A stretch of DNA of 37,097 nucleotides from Burkholderiaceae bacterium (GTDB lineage Bacteria; Pseudomonadota; Gammaproteobacteria; Burkholderiales; Burkholderiaceae). The stretch is taken from the NCBI GenBank assembly GCA_947461805.1, contig CANHMJ010000002.1, forward strand, positions 1-37,097, given 5' to 3'. The notes under the pieces were generated by a model, which saw only the letters and a list, made by a program, of their open reading frames with translations, was not told where the DNA came from and searched no databases. Positions 23,451 through 31,117 of the stretch are shown piece by piece. The first letter of the stretch is position 1, and each line of letters starts with the position of its first letter. Made by a program: the position numbers and the translations under genes.

Positions 23451-24305
23451 ATGACACGCTATCTCAAATCAGTCCTTTGCCTTTGCCTCTTTGCTACTTC
23501 ACTAGGATTAAGTGCGCAAACCGTCTTGCGCGTAACCACCATTCCAGAGGAAGCTGCAACCGAGCAGATGCGTAAATTTGGCCCCTTGACCAAGTACCTC
23601 GAACGTACGCTAGGCACTAAGGTCGATTTTGTACCAGTCAATGACTATCCTGCCGCAGTAGAAGCGCTCGTGAACAAGCAAGTTGACCTGGTATGGTTTG
23701 GTGGCTTCACCTATGTACAAGCGCAAATTCGTTCTGGCGGAAAGATTGTTCCCATTGCGCAGCGTGAAGAAGATACTAATTTCCGATCCGTATTTATCAC
23801 CCAAACCAATTCGGGTATTAAGCGCCTTGCTGATTTAAAAGGAAAGCAAGTCAGCTTTGGCTCGCAATCAAGTACCTCGGGCCATCTAATGCCTCGCTCT
23901 TTTTTATTGGATGCGGGAATCGATCCAGATAAAGATTTTAAACGGGTAGCCTATTCTGGAGCGCACGACGCAACCATTGCAGCGGTTGTGAGTGGTCGTG
24001 TTGATGCAGCAGCGCTAGATATAACGGTATGGCGTAAATTTGTGGCAGAAAAAAAGGTGGACACAAGTAAGGTCAACGTATTTTTCACAACTCCGCCGTA
24101 CTTTAATTACAACTGGTCGGTGCATGCAGACATGCCAGCAGCGCAACGTGAAAAAATAACTAATGCGTTGCTTATTCTCAATATGAATAATCCAGAGGGC
24201 ATTGAAATCTTGACCCTGAATCGTGCCACTAAATACATCCCCACTAAACCAGAAAACTATAAAGGCCTGGAGAGCGCAGGGCGAAGTGCCGGCTTGATTC
24301 GTTAA
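23451..24305 (+). CDS. Putative selenate/phosphonate-type ABC transporter binding protein
   Basis: A 284-residue protein with an N-terminal signal peptide (KSVLCLCLFATSLGLSAQ). It is a PhnD-like oxyanion-binding protein: RVTTIPEEAATEQMRKFGPL, LVWFGGFTYVQAQ, FGSQSSTSGHLMPRSF and GAHDATIAAVVSGRVDAAAL. In the wider PhnD family these strands line the binding site. A clade of this family is called putative selenate-binding because its members sit beside selD genes, and selD lies 4 kb downstream here. It captures the substrate in the periplasm for the ATPase and two permeases that follow. The real ligand could be selenate, selenite or a phosphonate. Confidence 0.85.
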   Translation: MTRYLKSVLCLCLFATSLGLSAQTVLRVTTIPEEAATEQMRKFGPLTKYLERTLGTKVDFVPVNDYPAAVEALVNKQVDLVWFGGFTYVQAQIRSGGKIVPIAQREEDTNFRSVFITQTNSGIKRLADLKGKQVSFGSQSSTSGHLMPRSFLLDAGIDPDKDFKRVAYSGAHDATIAAVVSGRVDAAALDITVWRKFVAEKKVDTSKVNVFFTTPPYFNYNWSVHADMPAAQREKITNALLILNMNNPEGIEILTLNRATKYIPTKPENYKGLESAGRSAGLIR

Positions 24306-24312
24306 TTGACAC

Positions 24313-25176
24313 GTGCAGAGTCAAATTACTACTCGCAATGACTTTGGCATTGAGCTGAGCGAGGTCACTGCTCAGCATCCCGCGGCATCGGAACACGCTC
24401 CCCCAGCAATTCAAGGACTCAGCTTAGTAATCGCACCAGGGGAGCATGTCGCCATCATCGGCCCCTCAGGTTCGGGTAAAACCAGCTGTCTGCTAGTGAT
24501 TGCGGCCGCTTTAAAAGTACAGTCTGGAAATATCGCACTAAATAACCAGTCCGTTTGGAAGTTGCCCATGCGTAAGCTGCAAAAATTACGCGGTAATCTT
24601 TTTTATGCGCCGCAAACTCCACCCTTACCCCCTCGGCAGCGTGTCATTACTGCACTCCTAGCAGCTAAATTACCAGTACAGTCTTTCTTTGCTAGCCTGA
24701 TGAGTTTGATTTATCCCCGGGATATAAAAGAAGCCAGTGACGCTCTTGCGCAATTTGACCTTGCGGATAAGCTTTGGCAACGGGTAGACCGCCTTTCTGG
24801 CGGTGAGCGCCAGCGTGTTGGATTAGCACGTGCCTTGCTGGCGCCTGCAAAGATCTGGTTAATTGACGAGCCACTTTCGGCCTTAGATCCCACCCGAGCA
24901 CGCCAGGCTATCGAAAGCTTGATTACACATGCTAAAGAGCATGGGGTTACTTTAATTACGAGCTTGCACCAAGTGGACGTGGCAACGACCCAATTTCCAC
25001 GTGTCATTGGCTTGCGTGATGGAAAGCTGGTCTTTGATCTGCCGAGCGGCGAAGTCAGTAAAGAACATTTGGCAGATCTGTATAAGCAGCATGAACACGA
25101 GCTTGATCAAACTACACCTGTCTCACTCGATATTCCTCCTGAGCCAGCTCCAGTCAAGATCATTCACTGTCGGTAA
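24313..25176 (+). CDS. ATPase subunit of the putative selenate ABC importer (PhnC-like)
   Basis: A 287-residue ABC ATPase. Walker A is GPSGSGKTS near residue 53, the signature is LSGGERQRVGLARALL, and Walker B with D-loop is IWLIDEPLSALDP. The switch histidine is in ITSLHQVD. A short C-terminal tail extends past the fold. It resembles PhnC-type ATPases of oxyanion importers. The GTG start at 24313 is eight bases after the binding-protein stop, with a weak ribosome binding site, so coupling to the upstream gene is likely. The next gene starts seven bases after its stop. Confidence 0.87.
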   Translation: MQSQITTRNDFGIELSEVTAQHPAASEHAPPAIQGLSLVIAPGEHVAIIGPSGSGKTSCLLVIAAALKVQSGNIALNNQSVWKLPMRKLQKLRGNLFYAPQTPPLPPRQRVITALLAAKLPVQSFFASLMSLIYPRDIKEASDALAQFDLADKLWQRVDRLSGGERQRVGLARALLAPAKIWLIDEPLSALDPTRARQAIESLITHAKEHGVTLITSLHQVDVATTQFPRVIGLRDGKLVFDLPSGEVSKEHLADLYKQHEHELDQTTPVSLDIPPEPAPVKIIHCR

Positions 25177-25182
25177 TCAGCA

Positions 25183-26025
25183 GTGTCCGCGTCTTTAGCC
25201 CAACCTATTAACCCTGCGCTACGAGATCCGGCTTGGATGGGCCGACTATTTTGGTCGATAGCGATCCTTGTTCTCTTGGTGCCCGCATTCGTCGCAACGG
25301 AGTTTAGGCCTTGGATTTTGCTGGAATCGGAGAATCTCAAAGTCAGCTCTCGATTTCTAGCGGATTTTTTCCCGCCCGAGACAAAGCCTGATTTTTTGTT
25401 ACTCGTTGCCAAGGAGGCGTGGCGAACCATTGCGATTGCAACCGCCGGTACTTTTTTAGCGCTGCTACTAGCAATCCCACTGACATTGATCTCAACCCGG
25501 GTGTTATCGATCTCATCCTTATCGGGACGAATGCATCATTTGCCGTTTGCTGTACGTCAACTCGTGCGTTGGATTTTAATTATCATTCGCAGTGTTCCCG
25601 AGTTAATTTGGGCCTTGGTATTTGTCCGGGTCGTTGGACTTGGACCAGCTGCAGGGGTCTTAGCAATTGGCTTAACGTATGCAGGGATGCTGGGTAAGGT
25701 CTACACCGAGATCCTGGAAAGTGGTGATCATCACGTCTCAAGTAATTTAATGCGCAATGGCTCTAGTCGCTTACAAGCATTCTTTTATGGAGTCTTGCCA
25801 CAGAACGTAACCGAGCTGACTAGCTATACCGTGTATCGCTGGGAGTGCGCTATTCGGGCATCTGCTGTGCTTGGATTTGTGGGAGCAGGGGGCCTCGGGC
25901 AACAACTTGATAATTCGATGCGGATGTTTAATGGCGGCGAGGTAGCAACCATTTTGATCGTCTTTATGCTCTTAGTTGGCTTAGCAGACCTATTAAGTGC
26001 CTGGCTCAGAAAGATCTTGCAATGA
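25183..26025 (+). CDS. Permease 1 of the putative selenate ABC importer (PhnE-like)
   Basis: A 280-residue inner-membrane protein. A single N-terminal helix (LFWSIAILVLLVPAFVA) comes before a PhnE-type permease domain with the SVPELIWALVFVRVVGLGPAAG loop. VLGFVGAGGLGQQLD marks the end of the fold. It forms half of the channel with the next permease. The start is GTG at 25183. Its stop overlaps the next start as ATGA (26022-26025), so the two subunits are translationally coupled. Confidence 0.87.
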   Translation: MSASLAQPINPALRDPAWMGRLFWSIAILVLLVPAFVATEFRPWILLESENLKVSSRFLADFFPPETKPDFLLLVAKEAWRTIAIATAGTFLALLLAIPLTLISTRVLSISSLSGRMHHLPFAVRQLVRWILIIIRSVPELIWALVFVRVVGLGPAAGVLAIGLTYAGMLGKVYTEILESGDHHVSSNLMRNGSSRLQAFFYGVLPQNVTELTSYTVYRWECAIRASAVLGFVGAGGLGQQLDNSMRMFNGGEVATILIVFMLLVGLADLLSAWLRKILQ

Positions 26026-26825
26026 TCAATCCACAGGCCAATCCATGGTTTCGTTGGAACTGCTCGGTGTGCTGGGTCACGCTGGGCATATTGCTATTAA
26101 CGATCCTCAGTTTTTGGACTTTGGATCTTCAGTTAGAGCGATTATTTTCGGTTGATAGCGCCAAGCTTATGGGGCGGTTTTTAGGTGAACTTCTATCACC
26201 TGACGTACGGGCTGTTTTTTTACATAAACTGTGGATTGCTAGCGTAGAGACCTTGGCAATGTCGGCAGTGGGCACTATCTTGGCTGCTTTTTTTGGCTTA
26301 CTGCTGGCAATTCCGGCAAGTAAAAGTCATCCTGGTGACCCTGCACATTGGCGTTTTTTATGTCGTCTCATACTGAATGGCCTGCGCTCCATACCCGAAC
26401 TCGTATGGGCAGCGTTAGTCTTGATATCAGCCGGCTTAGGGCCATTTGCCGGGACACTCGCATTGGCGCTACACACTACGGGTGTTCTTGGGCGCTTGTT
26501 TTCGGAGTCGATCGAGAATGCACCGCAAGCAGCAGCGCAAGCTCTGCGTGTGCAGGGCGCTTCAGAGAGTCAAGTATTTTTATACGCCACCTTACCCACG
26601 ATCATTCCGCAACTCATGTCCTATTCCCTGTATCGCTGGGAGAATAATATTCGTGCAGCTGCTATTTTGGGCGTGGTGGGCGGAGGTGGCTTGGGGCAAA
26701 TGCTAGCGTTTCATATGGGTCTATTTCAAATGCAAGAGACCAGTAGTATCTTGATCGCCATGATATTACTTGTTGTTCTGGTCGATACCTTGTCTTACAC
26801 TGCTCGACGTCTGATGTCACGCTAG
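26022..26825 (+). CDS. Permease 2 of the putative selenate ABC importer (PhnE-like)
   Basis: A 267-residue paralogue of the preceding permease. It has an N-terminal helix (VTLGILLLTILSFWTL), then SIPELVWAALVLISAGLGPFAG and ILGVVGGGGLGQMLAF, the same two landmarks as permease 1. The pair probably forms a heterodimeric channel. The ATG overlaps the preceding stop. The operon could end here or continue into senA, because a 75-base gap with a possible -10 box at 26848-26853 separates them. Confidence 0.87.
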   Translation: MINPQANPWFRWNCSVCWVTLGILLLTILSFWTLDLQLERLFSVDSAKLMGRFLGELLSPDVRAVFLHKLWIASVETLAMSAVGTILAAFFGLLLAIPASKSHPGDPAHWRFLCRLILNGLRSIPELVWAALVLISAGLGPFAGTLALALHTTGVLGRLFSESIENAPQAAAQALRVQGASESQVFLYATLPTIIPQLMSYSLYRWENNIRAAAILGVVGGGGLGQMLAFHMGLFQMQETSSILIAMILLVVLVDTLSYTARRLMSR

Positions 26826-26847
26826 TTTAAGCACGAAGCCCTCCGAA

Positions 26848-26853
26848 TATAAT
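26848..26853 (+). promoter_or_regulatory. Possible -10 box before senA
   Basis: TATAAT lies 47 bases before the senA ATG. The hexamer 17 bases upstream (GTTTAA) is a poor -35. It may serve as an internal promoter that lets senA, selD and egtD be made apart from the importer. Confidence 0.35.
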
Positions 26854-26900
26854 CTTGAGGCGTGTATTGATAAGGCGCCAGAATCGCAAATTTATACCCC

Positions 26901-28052
26901 ATGCCCCATACCCCATTAGCCGATCACCTCCTGTATGAGCCCCATCCTAGTTCTGCGCTTTTGGATGGCTGGCTGCTCAGTACGAATAGCCTGACACGCA
27001 GCATTCTGGAAAACATGAGGCCGGGCGATGAAGTAGTTGCGATCGATGCCATTTTAAATCCCCCGCATTGGGAGTTTGGTCACCTCACGTGGTTTCATGA
27101 GTTTTGGGTGCATCGCGGTGGGCAGGTATCTAGCCCATCCCTATTGCATGACGCCGATTATCTATTTAATTCTTCTGAAATTGCGCATCGGGATCGATGG
27201 ACAATTCCTATTCCACCGCTGGATGTACTGCTTGATTACAACGCACGCGTTATGCAAAAGACGCGCGAGCTCCTAGTAAAGCCCATTGATGCAGAGAAGG
27301 CCTACTTTATTCAGTTAGCCATTTTTCATCAGGATATGCACAATGAGGCTTTTGCGTATATGTGGCAAACCTTAGGCTATCCGTCACCATTCGAACCATT
27401 TTCTCTACCTAAGTTAGCTACTAATCCAGCGTCCGCAACCATTCATTTTCCAGAAACGAAAGTAATGGTTGGCTCTGAATCCAAGAGTGGTTTCATTTTT
27501 GATAATGAAAAGTGGTCGCATTCGATAACGTTATCCGCTTTTACTATTGCGGAGCGGGCCGTGAGCAATGCCGACTATTTGGAATTCATTGAATCACCAG
27601 CAAATCAAGCCGATTTGAACCCAGTCACAGCCCCAATGCATTGGAAAAAGGAAAGGGGGGTGTGGTACCAGCGCTATTTTGATGCGTGGCAGGGTTTTTC
27701 TGAGCTTGAACCAGTACGGCACATTTCCTATAGTGATGCCAAACGGTATTGTGAGTGGCGTCAATTGCGCCTTCCTAATGAGCATGAGCTCAGCGTATTA
27801 ATGGCTCAAAAACAGCACGATTGGCAACCGTCCCAGTTATGGGAATGGACGAGCAGCCCGTTTGCACCCTTTCCTGGATTTAGCAGTGACCCCTATGCCG
27901 ATTACTCCCAGCCGTGGTTTGATGGGAACCATCAGGTCTTAAAGGGGTGGAGTATGTATACCCCGGAGCGCTTGAGACGTAGTAGCTTTCGTAATTTTTA
28001 CGCCCTGCATCGCCAAGACCATTTTTGCGGCTTTCGCACGTGTTTACTCTAA
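26901..28052 (+). CDS. senA: Selenoneine synthase SenA (EgtB-like non-haem iron enzyme)
   Basis: A 383-residue protein with the EgtB architecture. The N-terminal DinB-like helical domain (to about 165) holds H61 (FGHLTWFHEFW) and the HX3HXE motif IFHQDMHNEAF (H143, H147, E149), which fit the three iron ligands. From about 215 a formylglycine-generating-enzyme/sulfatase-modifying domain follows (NADYLEFIES, YSDAKRYCEWRQLRLPNEHE, WEWTSSPF) and ends FCGFRTCLL. EgtB couples hercynine to gamma-glutamylcysteine in ergothioneine synthesis. SenA is the relative that couples hercynine to a selenosugar. The SenA assignment comes from the neighbours: selD, egtD and senB are all here. Residues alone could not exclude EgtB. 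Confidence 0.88.
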   Translation: MPHTPLADHLLYEPHPSSALLDGWLLSTNSLTRSILENMRPGDEVVAIDAILNPPHWEFGHLTWFHEFWVHRGGQVSSPSLLHDADYLFNSSEIAHRDRWTIPIPPLDVLLDYNARVMQKTRELLVKPIDAEKAYFIQLAIFHQDMHNEAFAYMWQTLGYPSPFEPFSLPKLATNPASATIHFPETKVMVGSESKSGFIFDNEKWSHSITLSAFTIAERAVSNADYLEFIESPANQADLNPVTAPMHWKKERGVWYQRYFDAWQGFSELEPVRHISYSDAKRYCEWRQLRLPNEHELSVLMAQKQHDWQPSQLWEWTSSPFAPFPGFSSDPYADYSQPWFDGNHQVLKGWSMYTPERLRRSSFRNFYALHRQDHFCGFRTCLL

Positions 28053-28112
28053 ATTGAGTAAGCTTACCTAGTTCTGGCATTTGCTATCCTTTCAATACTT
28101 GATCAATTCTTT

Positions 28113-29159
28113 ATGACTACTTCCTATAATGGCCGCCTGACTTCTTTATCGCATGGTGGAGGCTGCGGCTGCAAGATTGCTCCGGGCATCCTGAGCGATA
28201 TTCTGAAAGCCTCACCCATCCGCAATTTACCGGCCGCGCTGCTGGCCGGTTCTGACAATAATGAAGATGCCGCGGTCTATCAAATTAATGAGCACCAAGC
28301 GATTGTGGCCACAACGGATTTCTTTATGCCCATCGTGGATGATCCCTTTGAGTTTGGCCGGATCGCCGCAACCAATGCCATTTCGGATATCTATGCCATG
28401 GGTGCGCAGCCTCTTTTTGCACTCGCTCTATTAGGTATGCCGATTGCAGTTTTACCCTTAGAGGTAATTCAACAGGTAACGGCAGGCGGTGAATCCGTTT
28501 GCAATGACGCTGGCATCATGATCGCTGGTGGCCACTCGATCGATACGGTCGAGCCCATTTATGGCTTAGTAGCGATTGGTATCGTCGACCCCAAAAAACT
28601 CAAGCTCAATAGTGGCGCCCGGGCAGGCGACAGTATCATTTTAAGTAAGCCATTAGGGGTAGGCATACTCTCTGCCGCTCTGAAAAAAGAGCTGCTTTCA
28701 GCGGCAGGCTATCAAGAGATGATTGCGCTGACGACCAAATTAAATAAGCCTGGTGTTGCCCTCGCGCAGCTAGAAGGAGTCCATGCTCTAACGGATGTCA
28801 CCGGTTTTGGCTTGGCAGGACATCTTTTAGAGATGGCCAGGGGATCAAAGTTAATGGCGCAGGTCTACTGGGATGCTATTCCGGTGATTCAGGAAGCAGT
28901 TGAACATGCCAAGGCTGATATCTATACCGGCGCCTCTACGCGCAATTGGGCTGGCTATGGCGGTGAAGTAACCCTCGCGAGTAATTTAGCGATATGGCAA
29001 CAAAACCTCTTGACCGATCCTCAGACGAGTGGCGGCCTGCTCATTTCGTGCGCGCCAGAACAAGAAGCTGAAGTCCTCTCGATTCTCAATTTAGGCGGCT
29101 TTGCTAGTGCAAAGAAAATAGGTCATTTTGCTGCGGGGACCGGACTATCCGTTGTATAG
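28113..29159 (+). CDS. selD: Selenophosphate synthase (SelD; SenC in the selenoneine locus)
   Basis: A 348-residue enzyme that makes selenophosphate from selenide and ATP. The N-terminus SLSHGGGCGCKIAPG has the catalytic cysteine (C18) and lysine (K21), with no selenocysteine. TTDFFMPIVDDPFEFGRIAATNAISD holds the metal-binding aspartates, and TDVTGFGLAGHLLEM and DPQTSGGLL are further hallmarks. It serves SenB in selenoneine synthesis and might also feed selenocysteine or selenouridine formation, but no selA, selB or selU lies in the window. It starts 60 bases after senA; egtD starts 13 bases after its stop. The name senC applies if it is dedicated to this pathway. Confidence 0.93.
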   Translation: MTTSYNGRLTSLSHGGGCGCKIAPGILSDILKASPIRNLPAALLAGSDNNEDAAVYQINEHQAIVATTDFFMPIVDDPFEFGRIAATNAISDIYAMGAQPLFALALLGMPIAVLPLEVIQQVTAGGESVCNDAGIMIAGGHSIDTVEPIYGLVAIGIVDPKKLKLNSGARAGDSIILSKPLGVGILSAALKKELLSAAGYQEMIALTTKLNKPGVALAQLEGVHALTDVTGFGLAGHLLEMARGSKLMAQVYWDAIPVIQEAVEHAKADIYTGASTRNWAGYGGEVTLASNLAIWQQNLLTDPQTSGGLLISCAPEQEAEVLSILNLGGFASAKKIGHFAAGTGLSVV

Positions 29160-29171
29160 GAAGGCCATACA

Positions 29172-30107
29172 GTGAAACAGACCTTGCTTGAAGAATTGCA
29201 TCTGAGCCTAACTGCGGATGTGCCGTTTATATCCCCCAAGTTTTTCTACGATGAGATCGGCTCGCATCTCTTTGATGTCATTACATTGCTCGAGGAGTAT
29301 TACCCAACGCGAACAGAGCAGTGGATCATGGATGCCCATCGCGCTGCTATTGCCAAGGCCGTAGGCTACTGCGACGTATTGCTCGACCTTGGAGCGGGCA
29401 ATTGCGCTAAGGCAAGCCAGCTTTTCAATAGCATTAAACCAAAGCAGTACCGAGCATTGGATATCTCAAAAGAATATTTGGAAGCGGCCGTTGCTGATCT
29501 GCAAAAACAGTTTCCACAGATTGCCATGCGCGCAGAAGCGATTGACTTAAGCTTGCCTATGGCATTTCCGGATATTGCAGAACGCCATAAGATCTTTTTC
29601 TTTCCAGGATCCTCGATTGGAAACTACGATCCTGAAAAAGCAGACCATTTTTTTACGAATATCGCGCAGGAATGCCATGGCAATGGCGGCCTCTTAATCG
29701 GCGTTGACTTAGTCAAGGATCGTGAAACCTTGCATCTTGCGTATAACGACCCTTTGGGGGTTACCGCAGCATTTAATTTAAATATTCTGTTAAACGTCAA
29801 TCGAATCATGGGCAGTAACTTTCATCTGCCGAATTGGGAACACGTCGCCTTTTTTAATGAATCCCTGTCCCGCATTGAGATGCACCTGCGTGCGCGAGCG
29901 GATCTAGAGGTGATTCTCCCCAGTGATGGTACTAAAGAGCATGTGATTCAGTTCAAGGTCGGTGATTTGATCCATACCGAAAATAGCTATAAATACACGC
30001 AAGACGACTTTACAGAAAAACTCCTCCGTGCAGGGTTTGATCCTATCCACACGTGGACGGATCCCAAGCAACACTTTTTAGTGTGCTTTGCCAATGCGAA
30101 GAACTGA
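29172..30107 (+). CDS. egtD: L-histidine N-alpha-methyltransferase EgtD
   Basis: A 311-residue SAM-dependent enzyme that trimethylates histidine to hercynine, the scaffold for ergothioneine or selenoneine. The family signature spans residues 23-49 (KFFYDEIGSHLFDVITLL, EEYYPTRTE). The SAM site is LLDLGAGNCAKAS near 70-82, and FFFPGSSIGNYDPEKA and NLNILLNVNRIMGSNF are further EgtD hallmarks. The GTG at 29172 has AGGAAGG seven bases upstream, overlapping the end of selD, so the genes are closely coupled. It supplies the acceptor used by SenA. Confidence 0.93.
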   Translation: MKQTLLEELHLSLTADVPFISPKFFYDEIGSHLFDVITLLEEYYPTRTEQWIMDAHRAAIAKAVGYCDVLLDLGAGNCAKASQLFNSIKPKQYRALDISKEYLEAAVADLQKQFPQIAMRAEAIDLSLPMAFPDIAERHKIFFFPGSSIGNYDPEKADHFFTNIAQECHGNGGLLIGVDLVKDRETLHLAYNDPLGVTAAFNLNILLNVNRIMGSNFHLPNWEHVAFFNESLSRIEMHLRARADLEVILPSDGTKEHVIQFKVGDLIHTENSYKYTQDDFTEKLLRAGFDPIHTWTDPKQHFLVCFANAKN

Positions 30108-30132
30108 ACTAAAGCTAATTCAATTACTACAT

Positions 30133-30154
30133 AGTTAATGCGCAGTTAATGCGC
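30133..30154. repeat. Tandem 11-bp duplication at the senB stop
   Basis: AGTTAATGCGC occurs twice in a row. The stop codon of senB lies in the second copy on the plus strand. It lies in the 38-base gap between the convergent egtD and senB genes. It may be a recent slippage event and seems not to change either protein. Confidence 0.7.
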
Positions 30155-31084
30155 AATTAGACTGCCCACTAACTCTTTTATAGATTGTTTTTCACGCGCT
30201 GGTGTAATTAGCTCTCTGCGTAAATTAATACACTTTTGCAGTGAAGCATAAAAGGCGGGTGTGTTTTCTGCGCGATATAAAAGCGTAGCCAGTGCATGCT
30301 CATCGGCCACTGGGTGGTACCCAGGGTAGTCTTCACCCAGCAAGCCGCGATTGCCTGGAATGTCGGATGCGATCACTGGAATACCGAGTGCAATCGCCTC
30401 GGAGACGACGTGAGCGCCACCTTCCATGCGGCTGGAAATGACCATCAGGCGACTTTGAGCAAGTATCTTCAAGGCATCTGCATGACTTATCTCACCAAGC
30501 CACTCGTAGCGATCGACTGTTGCATTAAAGTTTGTGGCTTGGTCTTTCATTTGGGAATTCATTGCCTGACCTAAATGCTTTACCGTAATTTTAGAATCGG
30601 ATGGCAAGAATGGGAGGCTCCGCACCACACAAAAGGGATCCTTCTCTTCCCTCAGGTGCCCAATAATACTCACTACAAAATCGTCTTTCGTAAGCAAATC
30701 TGCTGTATCAACCTCAACCGATTGATAGATAACTTGGACTTTATCTCGAAGGCGAGCGGGTACCGAATCGACTGCGGCTGACTGCAAGACAATGAGCTGA
30801 TCTGCCATCTCCATCGACTCCATCACTTCACTGTGATTTGCTATGTCTCGATAAATATCAGTCCCGGTCAAAATCAAAACAAGGGGTTTGATGGGGTATT
30901 GTTTCTTAAAATCCACAATCGATTGGTAGCTGCGATACGCATGCAGTGCGATTAATAAACTGGCATCACCTCCAGACCACGACTCGGTTACCTCGACCGA
31001 ATAGCCAAGCTCCTCCAAAAACCCTTGCCAGCGCAGGGCAGTCATCCGGTTTCCATGAAGGCTCCCCAGTGGTGCGGGGGTCAC
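30146..31084 (-). CDS. senB: Selenosugar synthase SenB (GT-B glycosyltransferase)
   Basis: About 312 residues of a GT-B type glycosyltransferase. The N-terminus VTPAPLGSLHGNRMTALRWQ is the family hallmark. LILTGTDIY and SVEVDTADLL lie in the middle. Near the C-terminus, SSRMEGGAHVVSEAIALGIP and ASDIPGNRGLLGEDYPGYHP form the nucleotide-sugar site. SenB uses selenophosphate and a UDP-sugar to form a selenosugar, the selenium donor for SenA. The first good start codon is GTG at 31084, but it would cut off the first beta strand. The frame continues up to an ATC at 31103-31105 with AAAGG six bases before it (M/I-KPLIEIVTPAP). It is downstream of the binding-protein/permease fusion on the same strand and probably cotranscribed. 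Confidence 0.87.
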   Translation of the reverse strand: MTPAPLGSLHGNRMTALRWQGFLEELGYSVEVTESWSGGDASLLIALHAYRSYQSIVDFKKQYPIKPLVLILTGTDIYRDIANHSEVMESMEMADQLIVLQSAAVDSVPARLRDKVQVIYQSVEVDTADLLTKDDFVVSIIGHLREEKDPFCVVRSLPFLPSDSKITVKHLGQAMNSQMKDQATNFNATVDRYEWLGEISHADALKILAQSRLMVISSRMEGGAHVVSEAIALGIPVIASDIPGNRGLLGEDYPGYHPVADEHALATLLYRAENTPAFYASLQKCINLRRELITPAREKQSIKELVGSLIAH

Positions 31085-31117
31085 GATTTCAATAAGGGGT
31101 TTGATGTTCGGCCTTTA

